A stretch of 64,000 nucleotides of DNA from Paenibacillus oralis (GTDB lineage: Bacteria; Bacillota; Bacilli; Paenibacillales; Paenibacillaceae): positions 1,495,571-1,559,570 of the forward strand of contig NZ_RRCN01000001.1 in assembly GCF_003863965.1 (NCBI RefSeq). Direction: 5' to 3'. The notes below the pieces were generated by a model. That model was not told the DNA's origin. It was given only the letters and a program-made list of their open reading frames with translations, and ran no database searches. Below, one piece after another: positions 51,340-59,889 of this stretch (position 1 is the stretch's first letter; each line of letters begins with the position of its first letter). A program made the position numbers and the translations under genes.

Positions 51340-51828
51340 TCAAGTCCTCTTTGACCGCCCCTTTATATTGACGGCGGGCGGTTCGCTTGATTTTTCGTTC
51401 ATCGGGGCCTTGTCCGCATAATTTTGTAAGAGAGCCGCAACCTTTTGTTCACCCGGCAATGCCGCCGTTTCCGCCCCTTGTCCATAATTGGCGCCGATAT
51501 TCAGTTTTCCGGCCAACTCTTTGATGCCCACGGCCCCGATATTGTTGTTGGTCTCGACCCGGTCGATCAACACCTTCTCGATGTCCAGCTTTTCGATGTG
51601 AATGGGGGGCTGTTTTTGCTTCTGCTCCTCCGCCTCCGCCAGTTTATCCATCGTGTGGCGAAGCTTTTGGAGCTCTTCGATAATGCTGCGGCCGATATCC
51701 TGAACTTTCAGTTTTTCCAATTCTAATTCGAGTTTCCTCAGCCGATCGTCCACTTCGTTTACTTGATCTACTTGATCATTTACTTGATCATTTGCACCAA
51801 ACCAGTTTCTCCAAAATTGCCCCGCCAT
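51340..51828 (-). CDS. gerPC: Spore germination protein GerPC-like
   Basis: 162 residues. A coiled-coil-rich N-terminal half (VDDRLRKLELELEKLKVQ, IIEELQKLRHTMDKLAEAE) is followed by the GerPC hallmark PPIHIEKLDIEKVLIDRVETNNNIGAVGIKELAGKLNIGANYG in form (PPIHIEKLDIEKVLID, GIKELAGKLNIGANYG). GerP proteins lie in the inner spore coat and let nutrients reach germinant receptors. ATG 51828 is preferred (AAGGTG nine nt upstream). Unlike the compact gerPABCDEF operon, it stands with inverted small GerP-like neighbours. Confidence 0.8.
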   Translation of the reverse strand: MAGQFWRNWFGANDQVNDQVDQVNEVDDRLRKLELELEKLKVQDIGRSIIEELQKLRHTMDKLAEAEEQKQKQPPIHIEKLDIEKVLIDRVETNNNIGAVGIKELAGKLNIGANYGQGAETAALPGEQKVAALLQNYADKAPMNEKSSEPPAVNIKGRSKRT

Positions 51829-51921
51829 TTGTGTGATCACCTTTTTCTTATCCGGTTATGTATGTGGCCAGATCCGGTTGCATACTTTTTTAGTAAATCT
51901 AGCGATGAAAGAGGGATTGCC

Positions 51922-52152
51922 ATGAAGAAAGTAAGGCAAATCAATTTGGGCTTAATCAAAGTCAATTCCATCGATTATATTTCCCAGCTCTCCATAGGCG
52001 GCGTCAATCAAAAGCAGAGCCTCCTAAACGCCATGAAGATCAGTCAGTTGATTCGCCAACAGGCGGACCGATCGGTGGCCTTCCATTCCGTCATGAATAT
52101 CGATGACCGGGATCTGTTCGATAGTCCGACCCGCATGTCAGACGAAAACTAA
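51922..52152 (+). CDS. Small GerPA/PF-like spore protein (76 aa)
   Basis: 76 residues beginning MKKVRQINLGLIKVNSIDY, with QLSIGG and a closing IDDRDLFDSP. It shares with the proteins at 52714 and 52984 the pattern of an N-terminal strand with VNS, then S-L-S-I-G, and a C-terminal D-x-DL-(I/F/L)-D motif, as in GerPA/GerPF-type coat proteins. ATG 51922 follows AGAGGG. Its stop overlaps the stop of the convergent Hsp20 gene by 2 nt. Confidence 0.6.
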   Translation: MKKVRQINLGLIKVNSIDYISQLSIGGVNQKQSLLNAMKISQLIRQQADRSVAFHSVMNIDDRDLFDSPTRMSDEN

Positions 52153-52640
52153 TCAATGATGACCTTCCTCCCTTGTACGGGTTTAATCGGAAACCGGATG
52201 AGCAGCAGTCCCTTATCCATGAAGGAAGTAACCTCCTTCGTGTCAACGCGGCCGGGCAAGCCGATAACTCGCTGGAAAGCGCCGTTATGCCTTTCCGATT
52301 TAATGAATGTATATCCGGTATAATTCATGTTTGGTTCCCCCTGTATCTTTAATTGCCTGCCCTCGATAAACACCTCGATTTGATCCTTGTTATAACCGGG
52401 CACGTCAACAACGATCAGCATCTCATGCTCGCTTTTCAGAACATCGATCGGAGGATATTCCGTTTGGGGAGAATCAGGCTGCTGCTCCATACCGGAAAAG
52501 TTTTCGTTTAAATTTGAAGTATAGGCTTCGGAGGAAGTTTTAAAGGGCTTGATTTGTTCGCGAAAGACGTCATCCCAAAATTCCTTGCCATGAAACTGCT
52601 GGGCGATTTCGAACCATTTTTTGAGCCTATCCATGTCCAT
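52149..52640 (-). CDS. Hsp20/alpha-crystallin family protein
   Basis: 163 residues with a variable N-terminus and an alpha-crystallin domain from ~75: HEMLIVVDVPGYNKDQIEVFIEGRQLKIQG in form (VVDVPGYNKDQIEV), then FQRVIGLPGRVDT and GLLLIRFP. The usual C-terminal I-x-I/V tail is not clear. The ATG at 52640 has GGGGGGAG upstream. Its place amid spore coat genes suggests a coat-associated small heat-shock protein like CotM; a general chaperone is the alternative. Confidence 0.85.
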   Translation of the reverse strand: MDMDRLKKWFEIAQQFHGKEFWDDVFREQIKPFKTSSEAYTSNLNENFSGMEQQPDSPQTEYPPIDVLKSEHEMLIVVDVPGYNKDQIEVFIEGRQLKIQGEPNMNYTGYTFIKSERHNGAFQRVIGLPGRVDTKEVTSFMDKGLLLIRFPIKPVQGRKVIID

Positions 52641-52713
52641 TGATACTCCCCCCTTACTAAAATACATATTCAGAAAATATCCTCATATACATGTCGAAAA
52701 GGAGGGAACGGGA

Positions 52714-52971
52714 ATGTACGGAAGGCCTTCCATCATCACCAACAATATCTACATCCTTAAAATTAACTCCATTGAAAACGCGTCTGCCGTGAATATAGGC
52801 GAGAATTATTTGATCGATTGGAACAATTCGTCCAAACATACGCATGGCTTCGGCAATAATTCCGGTGACGACAGCGGTTTCTTCGGCTTGCGATCCGCTA
52901 TCGACGATCGGGATCTAATCGATGCCCCGTCCTTCTTCAATAAGGGTAAGGAATTAAATTGCTGCAGCTAA
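52714..52971 (+). CDS. Small GerPA/PF-like spore protein (85 aa)
   Basis: 85 residues: RPSIITNNIYILKINSIENAS, VNIGENYLIDW, NNSGDDSGFFGLRS and DDRDLIDAPS. The NSGD plus D-x-DLID pattern is that of GerPA/GerPF coat proteins. ATG 52714 has AAGGAGGG upstream. It is followed 12 nt later by another small relative, and is divergent from the Hsp20 gene. Confidence 0.7.
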   Translation: MYGRPSIITNNIYILKINSIENASAVNIGENYLIDWNNSSKHTHGFGNNSGDDSGFFGLRSAIDDRDLIDAPSFFNKGKELNCCS

Positions 52972-52983
52972 GGAGGAGATGGC

Positions 52984-53220
52984 ATGAACAAGAATTTTAG
53001 CCCGATGTTTGTGAATGTATTCGCTTTTAAGGTGAACACGCTGGATAGAGCATCGTCCCTTAGCCTTGGATCCACTCTGATGGAGGATGTGCTCGTATCA
53101 ACGAAGCGAAGCCAAGGCGTGGAGTCTATGGGCGACTTATCCCCGTTTTATCTGACCTTTACGAATATTATGGACGCCGATCTGCTCGATTCCAATACGT
53201 CGAAGTCAAGCGTTGTGTAG
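52984..53220 (+). CDS. Small GerPF-like spore protein (78 aa)
   Basis: 78 residues: FVNVFAFKVNTLDRASSLSLGS, then a Ser/Thr-rich middle and IMDADLLDSN. It follows the same pattern as its two relatives here (VN[S/T], S-L-S-L-G, D-x-DLLD). ATG 52984 has AAGGAGGAG upstream and lies 12 nt after the preceding gene. Confidence 0.6.
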   Translation: MNKNFSPMFVNVFAFKVNTLDRASSLSLGSTLMEDVLVSTKRSQGVESMGDLSPFYLTFTNIMDADLLDSNTSKSSVV

Positions 53221-53455
53221 AACAGAACCCTCCGTACCATTGTTACGGAGCGCGGCAGCGGGAACCTTCAAGATTTGCCTCTCGCTGCCCCTCCAATCAC
53301 CATACCAGGATGCATCGCTCTTTCCGCCTAAGTCCATTCCCCCCTCCGCCTTCATTTCAGCGCCTTCGCCTCGTTTAAACAGCGGATAACCCAAAGCATA
53401 ACTCTCCGGCCCAAGGGCATGCTATCCCTAAAAAATGTGGAGGTATGCTGTCCCG

Positions 53456-53704
53456 ATGATGAAAACGCAAACTTTGGCGCCCCATGAATCCATGGACCTT
53501 CATGAGATGCTTAACTTCAAGACGCTTTGTTTGGCCAAATCCAAACTGATGCAAGGTCTCGTGTTTGACCAGGAGCTTAAAGACTTGATGCAAAAAGACG
53601 TCGTTCAATCCATTCAGGCGATTCAAGATCTGCAAGCCATCTACGCAAAAGTTCCTTTCCAAGCCCCCGTCCCTGAAAGCCGTCCCGAACCGATTTTGAA
53701 TTAA
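53456..53704 (+). CDS. CotF-like spore coat protein, short type (82 aa)
   Basis: 82 residues with [35 protein letters not shown], i.e. the short CotF-like helical unit (key: E-L/M-x-FKTLCL-KSK-MQ). ATG 53456 (or the adjacent ATG 53459) follows GGAGG at a rather long distance. It overlaps nothing and is followed 13 nt later by the longer CotF-like gene. The pair recurs at 55269-55780. Confidence 0.75.
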   Translation: MMKTQTLAPHESMDLHEMLNFKTLCLAKSKLMQGLVFDQELKDLMQKDVVQSIQAIQDLQAIYAKVPFQAPVPESRPEPILN

Positions 53705-53717
53705 GGGGGAGTTGGCC

Positions 53718-54104
53718 ATGAATCACGATGATTTGGATCCGATTAACGCGCTGAATATGCCGGAAATGGCAGACATGACCTTGGCCATGGACTTTCTGAT
53801 ACGGGCGAAGGAAGGGGTAAGAAATGCGGCGATCGCGCTGACGGAAACGGCGTCTCCGGAAGCCCGCACTCTGCTCCGCAATCAACTCCGGCAAGGAATC
53901 GCGCTGCACCAGGAAATCTCCGAACTTATGATGCGAAAAAAATGGTTCCACCCTTATGAGCTTCACGAACAATATCAACTGGATCAGCTTTCGGCCAAAA
54001 ACACGGTCATGATCGGGCAGATGAATTTATTTCCCGCCGATACCCGCCGCAAAGGCATGTTTGATCGGACGCCGGACGAACACCTGGGAGGAGATCAAGC
54101 ATGA
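53718..54104 (+). CDS. CotF-family spore coat protein (128 aa)
   Basis: 128 residues with a CotF ferritin-like helical core: [43 protein letters not shown] in form ([23 protein letters not shown]), then [22 protein letters not shown]. CotF-type proteins are assembled in the spore coat. A C-terminal extension of ~30 residues goes beyond the usual end. ATG 53718 has AAGGGGGAG upstream. Its stop overlaps the dehydrogenase start (ATGA). Confidence 0.85.
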   Translation: MNHDDLDPINALNMPEMADMTLAMDFLIRAKEGVRNAAIALTETASPEARTLLRNQLRQGIALHQEISELMMRKKWFHPYELHEQYQLDQLSAKNTVMIGQMNLFPADTRRKGMFDRTPDEHLGGDQA

Positions 54105-55237
54105 AAGCCGTCACCTATCAAGGAATCAAAAACGTTGCCGTGAAAGAGGTGCCCGCTCCCAAGATCGAGAAACCCGACGACATGATCATCAAAATTACCA
54201 GTTCGGCGATTTGCGGCTCCGATCTCCACTTGATTCACGGGATGATCCCCAATCTCGACGAGAACTACATCATCGGACACGAGCCGATGGGCGTTGTGGA
54301 GGAAGCCGGTCCTGGAGTAACGAAACTGAAAAAAGGCGACCGGGTGATCATCCCCTTCACGATCGCTTGCGGAGAATGCTTTTATTGCAAAAACCACCTG
54401 GAAAGCCAATGCGACAATGCCAATGAGCACGGGGACATGGGTTCCTATTTCGGCTATTCCGGAAATACGGGCGGCTACCCCGGAGGACAAGCCGAATATT
54501 TGCGCGTTCCTTTCGCGAACTTTACCCATTTTAAAATTCCGGAAAGCAGCGAAGAACCGGACGAAAAGCTGTGTTTGATCGCCGATGCGATGCCGACGGC
54601 GTTCTGGAGCGTCGATAATGCCGGGGTCAAAGACGGGGATACCGTGATCATATTGGGCTGCGGACCGATTGGGCTGCTGGCGCAAAAATTCGCCTGGCTG
54701 AAAGGGGCGGCGCGGGTGATTGCCGTCGACTACGTCGATTATCGCCTGCAGCACGCCAAGCGTACGAACAACGTGGAAATCGTCAATTTCGAGCAGCAAG
54801 AAAACGTTGGAAGCTATCTCAAAGAACTGACCAAGGGCGGCGCCGACGTTGTGATCGATGCGGTTGGCATGGACGGGAAAATGAGCGATCTCGAGTATTT
54901 GGCCAGCGGAATGAAGCTCCAAGGCGGAACGATGAGCGCTTTAGTTATGGCCGTTCAGGCGGTCCGCAAGGGCGGTACAATCCAGGTCACCGGGGTGTAT
55001 GGCGGACGTTATAACGGCTTTCCGCTGGGCGACATCATGCAGCGCAATATCAATCTCTATTCGGGACAAGCCCCGGTCATTCATTACATGCCGTATATGT
55101 ACGAGCTGATCACCACGGGCAAAGTCAATCCCGGCGATATCGTCACGCACGTCATTCCGCTCAGCGAGGCGAAACACGGGTATGAAATGTTCGATACGAA
55201 AACGGAAGATTGCATCAAAGTCATCCTGAAGCCTTAA
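54101..55237 (+). CDS. Zinc-dependent alcohol dehydrogenase (formaldehyde dehydrogenase-like)
   Basis: 378 residues of the medium-chain dehydrogenases: catalytic zinc ligands in AICGSDLH and [10 protein letters not shown], the structural zinc cysteines in [17 protein letters not shown], and the Rossmann motif [12 protein letters not shown] with [11 protein letters not shown] (Asp, favouring NAD). It resembles glutathione-independent formaldehyde/threonine-type dehydrogenases. It is translationally coupled to a CotF gene and followed by two more, so it may be made in the mother cell and sit in the coat. The substrate is unknown. Confidence 0.88.
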   Translation: MKAVTYQGIKNVAVKEVPAPKIEKPDDMIIKITSSAICGSDLHLIHGMIPNLDENYIIGHEPMGVVEEAGPGVTKLKKGDRVIIPFTIACGECFYCKNHLESQCDNANEHGDMGSYFGYSGNTGGYPGGQAEYLRVPFANFTHFKIPESSEEPDEKLCLIADAMPTAFWSVDNAGVKDGDTVIILGCGPIGLLAQKFAWLKGAARVIAVDYVDYRLQHAKRTNNVEIVNFEQQENVGSYLKELTKGGADVVIDAVGMDGKMSDLEYLASGMKLQGGTMSALVMAVQAVRKGGTIQVTGVYGGRYNGFPLGDIMQRNINLYSGQAPVIHYMPYMYELITTGKVNPGDIVTHVIPLSEAKHGYEMFDTKTEDCIKVILKP

Positions 55238-55268
55238 GCACAAAATCAATCTAGGAGGAAAAAGCCAA

Positions 55269-55487
55269 ATGAATCCGATGGCATACGGCCTGCACGAAAC
55301 CTTGGAAGTCCATGAACTGGCCACGTTCAAAACGCTTTGCATGACCAAGTCCAAAACGATGCAGATTCTGGTTGCGGACCCGGAACTGAAGCAGATTTTG
55401 CAGCAAGATGTCCTGGTGACCACGCGGCAGCTTCAAAAACTCAGCGGAATTTTATCCCATTCGGGCCTGGGGGAGGTGAGCCCATGA
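55269..55487 (+). CDS. CotF-like spore coat protein, short type (72 aa)
   Basis: 72 residues: LEVHELATFKTLCMTKSKTMQILVADPELKQILQQDVL in form (ELATFKTLCMTKSKTMQ, PELKQILQQDV), clearly a paralog of the 82-aa protein at 53456. ATG 55269 has AGGAGGAAA upstream. Its TGA overlaps the next start (ATGA). Confidence 0.75.
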   Translation: MNPMAYGLHETLEVHELATFKTLCMTKSKTMQILVADPELKQILQQDVLVTTRQLQKLSGILSHSGLGEVSP

Positions 55488-55780
55488 TTCCTATTCTGGA
55501 ACGTATGATGGGTGTGGACACGTTGACCGATGAAATCATCGCCATGGATTTTTTGCTGAGCGCCAAAACCGGGGTCAGAAACTACGCCATGGCCGTGACG
55601 GAATGCGCCACTCCGGAAGTCAAAACCATTTTGGCCAAACAGCTGGAGGAAGCGATCAACACCCATGAGATGATCGTCGACTACATGATGAGACGCGGAT
55701 TCTACAAGCCTTACGCGATAAACGAGCAAATCGGGCGGGACCTGCAAAACATTCAAACCGCTCTGAACATCCCGTCCTGA
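55484..55780 (+). CDS. CotF-family spore coat protein (98 aa)
   Basis: 98 residues with the CotF core: AMDFLLSAKTGVRNYAMAVTECATPE, i.e. a paralog of the 128-aa protein at 53718, ending in HEMIVDYMMRRGFYKPYAINEQ. GGGAGG lies before ATG 55484, which overlaps the preceding stop by ATGA. The short-plus-long pair on each side of the dehydrogenase indicates duplication of a two-gene unit. Confidence 0.85.
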   Translation: MIPILERMMGVDTLTDEIIAMDFLLSAKTGVRNYAMAVTECATPEVKTILAKQLEEAINTHEMIVDYMMRRGFYKPYAINEQIGRDLQNIQTALNIPS

Positions 55781-55805
55781 CCTTTTGCAAGTCTGCCCGA
55801 AAACA

Positions 55806-55843
55806 AGGAAAAGTCCCTCCTGTTACTGAACAGACGAGGGACT
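55806..55843 (-). terminator. Terminator of the GNAT-nitrilase operon
   Basis: On the minus strand AGTCCCTC and GAGGGACT pair (with an inner CTGT/ACAG), followed by TTTTCCTT, about 30 nt after the stop at 55876. It may also stop the convergent coat operon. Confidence 0.7.
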
Positions 55844-55875
55844 GCCCAAGTGAAACGCTGTTGTATTCCGTTACG

Positions 55876-56547
55876 TTAAATCGGCAGCAGCTTCACGGTT
55901 TCTTTCGCTTTCAAGCCTTCAACCATGTCGTACCAGGACTGCGGCTTGTTCGGCAGTACGGTATAGTAGCGCTGCAAAAACTTCACGATCAGATCCGTTT
56001 GCAGCTGTTCCGCATCATCGTCCATCGGAAGGAAACAAAGATCAAGTCCGGTGACCGCCTCCCCGTCGTTGTTCCAGGACGGATGGACATAAGGGAAATC
56101 AAGACGCTTATATCCGAGATGCGACAACACCTCGCGGCGCACATAAGGGTCCATCGGTTTTACGCCGCCGAATTCATGGTCCTCCACCCGATACGGATCG
56201 TAAATTTCCGCAAACATGCCGTGCAGTTTTTTCCCGTTCGCTTTGGCCAAGGCGTGCAGATCCTTCAATCTTTTGTCCGCCAAAAACCGCCCGATCCCCA
56301 GCCCCGCTTGACCGATAATCGTAAAATCCGTCATCGCGACGTTGAAATCTTCATAATACCGGTACTCCGTGGCGCCGACCACTTGACCTTCATGCACCGC
56401 GACAAACACGCGGATGCCCGGGTCTTCCAGCGGCTCTTTCCAAAGATCGAATTCCAGCACTTCTTCCGGCGGAAAAATGTTTTGCATCAGCTGATGCATT
56501 TGCTTAAATAAAGGGTCCTGAATGTTCGTAATTCGCGTATATTCCAT
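55876..56547 (-). CDS. GNAT-family N-acetyltransferase 1
   Basis: 223 residues. The GNAT fold is suggested by IRVFVAVHEGQVVGATEYRYYEDFNVAMTDF in form (VFVAVHEGQVVGATEYRY) and an acetyl-CoA loop region GLGIGRFLADKRLKDLHALA. A C-terminal segment of ~80 residues exceeds a minimal GNAT. ATG 56547 has GAAGGAGG upstream. It is the last of three genes in an operon with another GNAT and a nitrilase-type hydrolase. Substrate unknown. Confidence 0.8.
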   Translation of the reverse strand: MEYTRITNIQDPLFKQMHQLMQNIFPPEEVLEFDLWKEPLEDPGIRVFVAVHEGQVVGATEYRYYEDFNVAMTDFTIIGQAGLGIGRFLADKRLKDLHALAKANGKKLHGMFAEIYDPYRVEDHEFGGVKPMDPYVRREVLSHLGYKRLDFPYVHPSWNNDGEAVTGLDLCFLPMDDDAEQLQTDLIVKFLQRYYTVLPNKPQSWYDMVEGLKAKETVKLLPI

Positions 56548-56563
56548 AAGTTTAGGCCTCCTT

Positions 56564-57241
56564 CTAATCGGATACTACGGGATAAAAGGGATTTTTCCAT
56601 TCCATCAACGCGGCATAATTGCGCGATTCCTCATCCTCCAAATAATCCGCCACGACGGTGACGGGAGTCCGTCCGCAGCGCAGGAGGAAGGTTATGACGG
56701 GGTCCTTTAACTCGCCCTTGAGCACCATCTCCAGGTACTGCTCCGCCGTCAATTCCCCCGCTTTTTTATGGTAGCCGGGCATTCTTCCTCCGCCCAACAA
56801 GCGTTCCAGCCCTTTATGCACGACGAGGTCGTACATGGACAACATCAGCCATTTGCCAAGTCCCAGCTTGCGGTAGGACGGCCGTACGCTGATATCGACG
56901 ACGTACAGCGTCTTCCCCTTGGGATTATGGTTGCGGATATAGCCGTTGTCGGTAACCTCCGCCCAGGAATGCTCCGGTGCGCGCGGGTCAAAGTCGACCA
57001 GCAAACCGGTCATCGACCCGGCGATTTCCCCATCCGCCTCGACGCATAAAGCCCCTTCCGGAAACAGCTCAACATGCTTGCCTAGCTGCTCGGTGTTCCA
57101 CCATAATTCCGCAGGAAACGGCGGCGGAAAGCTTTCCTGCTGAATGCGGATCAAGCCCGGAAAATCCTTCTCCTCATAATTTCGGATGACCGCCGGAACC
57201 GGCCGGTCCCCGTCAAACACAAACAGCTCTTTCCGATACAT
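56564..57241 (-). CDS. GNAT-family N-acetyltransferase 2
   Basis: 225 residues with a clear GNAT core: YVVDISVRPSYRKLGLGKWLMLSMYDL, i.e. the strand-4 VVDISV and the acetyl-CoA motif RKLGLGKWL. The start at 57241 is chosen for GGAGG eight nt upstream. Related proteins are often fused to a carbon-nitrogen hydrolase in Bacilli. Here the hydrolase is a separate gene 35 nt upstream, which supports a shared pathway acting on an amine or amide. Confidence 0.82.
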   Translation of the reverse strand: MYRKELFVFDGDRPVPAVIRNYEEKDFPGLIRIQQESFPPPFPAELWWNTEQLGKHVELFPEGALCVEADGEIAGSMTGLLVDFDPRAPEHSWAEVTDNGYIRNHNPKGKTLYVVDISVRPSYRKLGLGKWLMLSMYDLVVHKGLERLLGGGRMPGYHKKAGELTAEQYLEMVLKGELKDPVITFLLRCGRTPVTVVADYLEDEESRNYAALMEWKNPFYPVVSD

Positions 57242-57276
57242 CGCTTGTTCCTCCATACGTGGAAGTGGCCCTCCGC

Positions 57277-58134
57277 TTATTTCCAGTCGGTGTAAAGGTC
57301 CGTCCGCCGGTCGCGCCAAGTGGTGACGGAGCCTTTTTCCCGAACCTGATACAATAGCTCCAAGTCCAGATCCGCGGTGACGATCATATCGTCGTTGATC
57401 TCGCCTTCCACCAGGATGCCGCGCGGCGGGAACGGAATGTCGTTGGGCGTAATCACCGCCGCCTGCCCGAAATTGGCCCGCATAAAGTCCACCGTCGGCA
57501 GCGAGCCGACCGTCCCGGTCGTAACGACGTAGACCTGGTTTTCGACCGCTCTGGCGTGACTCGTATAACGGACCCGATGGAATCCGTGACGGTCATCCGT
57601 GCACGAAGGACAGAAAATCACGTCCGCCCCTTTGGCCTTGGCCATCCGGACGATCTCCGGAAATTCGATGTCGTAACAGGTCAACATGGCGATCGTCCCC
57701 TTCTCGGTTTCGAATACCTGGAGGCCGTCGCCGGGGGTCATTTTCCACTCGTTCACCTCGGTCGGCGTGATGTGAAGCTTAGGTTGTTCCGCGATTTTTC
57801 CGTCCGGATAAAACAGATGAGCCACGTTATACAACCGGTCCCCATTCCGGGTCACATGCGTGCCGCCGATAATGTGCATCTTGGTCTGCTTGGCCAATCC
57901 GGAAAACAAAGACCGGTACTGCTCCGTAAAGTCGGGCAGCTCCTGAATCGTTAGCGCCTTTCCTTCGCTGTTTCCGATGGACATCAGTTGGGTCGTGAAA
58001 AATTCCGGGAACAGCACAAAATCCGCGCCGAACTCCTCGGCGGTTTTGATATAATGCTCGACCTGCCGGGCGAATTCCGCGAATGAGTTTATCGTATGAA
58101 GATGATACTGAACGGCGGATACTCTCAGTTTCAT
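57277..58134 (-). CDS. Carbon-nitrogen hydrolase (nitrilase superfamily)
   Basis: 285 residues with the Glu-Lys-Cys catalytic set: Glu44 in VLFPEFF, Lys119 in EQPKLHITPTE and Cys153 in LTCYDIEFPE, plus TSHARAVENQVYVV. It is an amidase of the nitrilase superfamily; the C-terminal MVTADLDLELLY closes the fold. ATG 58134 has AAAGGAG seven nt upstream. First gene of the operon with the two GNATs. The natural amide is unknown. Confidence 0.88.
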   Translation of the reverse strand: MKLRVSAVQYHLHTINSFAEFARQVEHYIKTAEEFGADFVLFPEFFTTQLMSIGNSEGKALTIQELPDFTEQYRSLFSGLAKQTKMHIIGGTHVTRNGDRLYNVAHLFYPDGKIAEQPKLHITPTEVNEWKMTPGDGLQVFETEKGTIAMLTCYDIEFPEIVRMAKAKGADVIFCPSCTDDRHGFHRVRYTSHARAVENQVYVVTTGTVGSLPTVDFMRANFGQAAVITPNDIPFPPRGILVEGEINDDMIVTADLDLELLYQVREKGSVTTWRDRRTDLYTDWK

Positions 58135-58404
58135 GCGTTTGCTCCTTTCGATTCCATTCATAAAGGATACATTTTAGTTATTCCCTTGCGGCAATATTTC
58201 TTAAAATATAAATGTTTCCTGGCTTATCGGCAAGCGGAATATTTTAATTTACAATATAATTAGTAACCATTTTTCATGAGGTGAAGAATATGACCACGTT
58301 AAAGGAAAGTGCAAACATCAAGAGGCCCGCTGGGGCCCGTTAGGATTGACTTTACGGTCGGTTCTTTTAGTTTGACAGTCTCATGGGTGATAAAGCCGTC
58401 CCGC

Positions 58405-59706
58405 TCACCCAAACCGCTGCGTTTTGTACCACTTGGTTTTTCTGCCCGTCACTTTGTCGACGATGATGGAATAACAAGCGCGCAGGGAAATCACCAGAAA
58501 CAGCTGGGAATAAGTGAAATAGGACACGCAGGATAAAATAAAATTTTCCTTCGTGCTTTGTCCAATATCGGTGGACAGCGCCAGGTTGATCTGCAGCACA
58601 AAAAGGTAATACATCAGCCCTGATGCAATCATCAGGTGCACATACACATCCCCCGCAAATTGAAACGGCGAAACCACTTCCGGGTTGAACAAAGCGATCG
58701 CCCCGTAAGCCAGGTTAACGACGAAGATGATATCCGCGACGATCAAGGCAAACAAAAACCAGAAATAACTCGCCGCAAAGTAGAGCACATGCAGCTTAAT
58801 GCGCCAGCTTGACCGTTGAAACAAATGATGGATGTTCTCCATTACCACGGAAAAATTCCCTTGCGCCCACCGCGTCCGCTGCTTCATATACACGCTGAAC
58901 TGCTCCGGTTCCTGCTGATAGGCCTCCGCCTGGGGCGCCAGTGCGATGAGTTGTCCCCTCGCCATAATCTCGAACGAAATGGCCGTATCCTCCGTAATCG
59001 CCTCCGTATCCCAGCCGCCGATTTCGCGGATCAGTTCCGTTTTGATGATAAAATTCGTCCCCGGGATCGTCCCCAGCTTAAACAGCTCCCACAATCCGGT
59101 ATGATAAATCCGCTGGGCCGTCACCAGTTCGAGATTAATGCATTTGGTCAAAAAATTCTGTCCGCGGTTTCTCGCCTTGTTCCGCCCGAAGACCGCTCCG
59201 TAGGTTTCGGGGTCTTCCAACGCTTTTTCGACCAAAAAGTATAAAGCGTTCCGCTCAGGCGCCGCGTCGGCGTCAAAAATACAAATCCACTCGTTTTTGA
59301 CATACTGCAGCGCATCATTAAGCGCTCCCGATTTGCCGCCCGTTCCCGTCCGTTCGAAGATCATAAAATCCCGGTCCTGAAACGCTTCCTTATTTTTGAG
59401 CGCCTGCAGTTTCCCGGCGGTATCGTCGCTGCAGTTGTCGGCAATGACGATAAGCTGGACTTTGTCCTGTGGATAATTCAAACGCAAAATATTTTCCGCC
59501 GTGGCGGCGATCACCAATTCTTCATTATGCGCGGGCACCATGACGGTGACCTTGGGAAAGTGCTTCATCTCCTCCGGTCCGGGAACGGTCCATTCCTTAC
59601 GGCTCTGCCTGAAAATAAACCGGACCGCCCCGCACATAATCAGAATCGCCTCAAAGACGGCCGCCCAAATACTGAAAATGGAAAACACCAATAATAGATC
59701 AGCCAC
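58405..59706 (-). CDS. ydaM: Membrane glycosyltransferase family 2 (YdaM/PgaC-like)
   Basis: 433 residues. An N-terminal helix (LLLVFSIFSIWAAVFEAILI) leads to a processive GT2 domain: VTVMVPAHNEE, IFDADAAP (the DxD), AITEDTAISFE (catalytic ED) and QRTRWAQGNF (QxxRW). Three or four C-terminal helices follow. This is the layout of polysaccharide synthases such as PgaC and YdaM. GTG 59706 is chosen for GGAGG seven nt upstream; it overlaps the stop of a 47-aa membrane protein gene by 8 nt. With YdaJ- and YdaK-like genes upstream it should make a c-di-GMP-responsive exopolysaccharide. Confidence 0.88.
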   Translation of the reverse strand: MADLLLVFSIFSIWAAVFEAILIMCGAVRFIFRQSRKEWTVPGPEEMKHFPKVTVMVPAHNEELVIAATAENILRLNYPQDKVQLIVIADNCSDDTAGKLQALKNKEAFQDRDFMIFERTGTGGKSGALNDALQYVKNEWICIFDADAAPERNALYFLVEKALEDPETYGAVFGRNKARNRGQNFLTKCINLELVTAQRIYHTGLWELFKLGTIPGTNFIIKTELIREIGGWDTEAITEDTAISFEIMARGQLIALAPQAEAYQQEPEQFSVYMKQRTRWAQGNFSVVMENIHHLFQRSSWRIKLHVLYFAASYFWFLFALIVADIIFVVNLAYGAIALFNPEVVSPFQFAGDVYVHLMIASGLMYYLFVLQINLALSTDIGQSTKENFILSCVSYFTYSQLFLVISLRACYSIIVDKVTGRKTKWYKTQRFG

Positions 59707-59842
59707 TGACTTTCCTCCGGTCATATTTTCGAGTTACGCGTGACCGAAAGATCATTGTTGCGATAAACAACCCCAGAACCGCAAGGGCAAAAATCAGACT
59801 GACCCCATTGCATAACGGGATGAACCACGCGGTATAAGACAT
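59699..59842 (-). CDS. 47-aa membrane protein between YdaK and the glycosyltransferase
   Basis: ATG 59842 follows AGGAGGAGAAGGAG. The 47 residues start MSYTAWFIPL, contain one strong helix (VSLIFALAVLGLFIATMIF) and end in a basic tail. The stop overlaps the glycosyltransferase start, so it is translated in the operon. In other polysaccharide synthases small membrane partners such as PgaD/IcaD are required; a similar role is inference. No B. subtilis yda counterpart of this size comes to mind. Confidence 0.65.
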   Translation of the reverse strand: MSYTAWFIPLCNGVSLIFALAVLGLFIATMIFRSRVTRKYDRRKVSG

Positions 59843-59889
59843 CTCCTTCTCCTCCTGCTGCTAATCATCCAAGACGAATCGCGATGGTT

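Noticed and set aside
58290..58343. 17-codon ORF with a good GAGGTG site
   Set aside because: Too short, ending in a GC-rich stretch; it may be the 5' remnant of a lost gene divergent from the nitrilase, but nothing supports a product.
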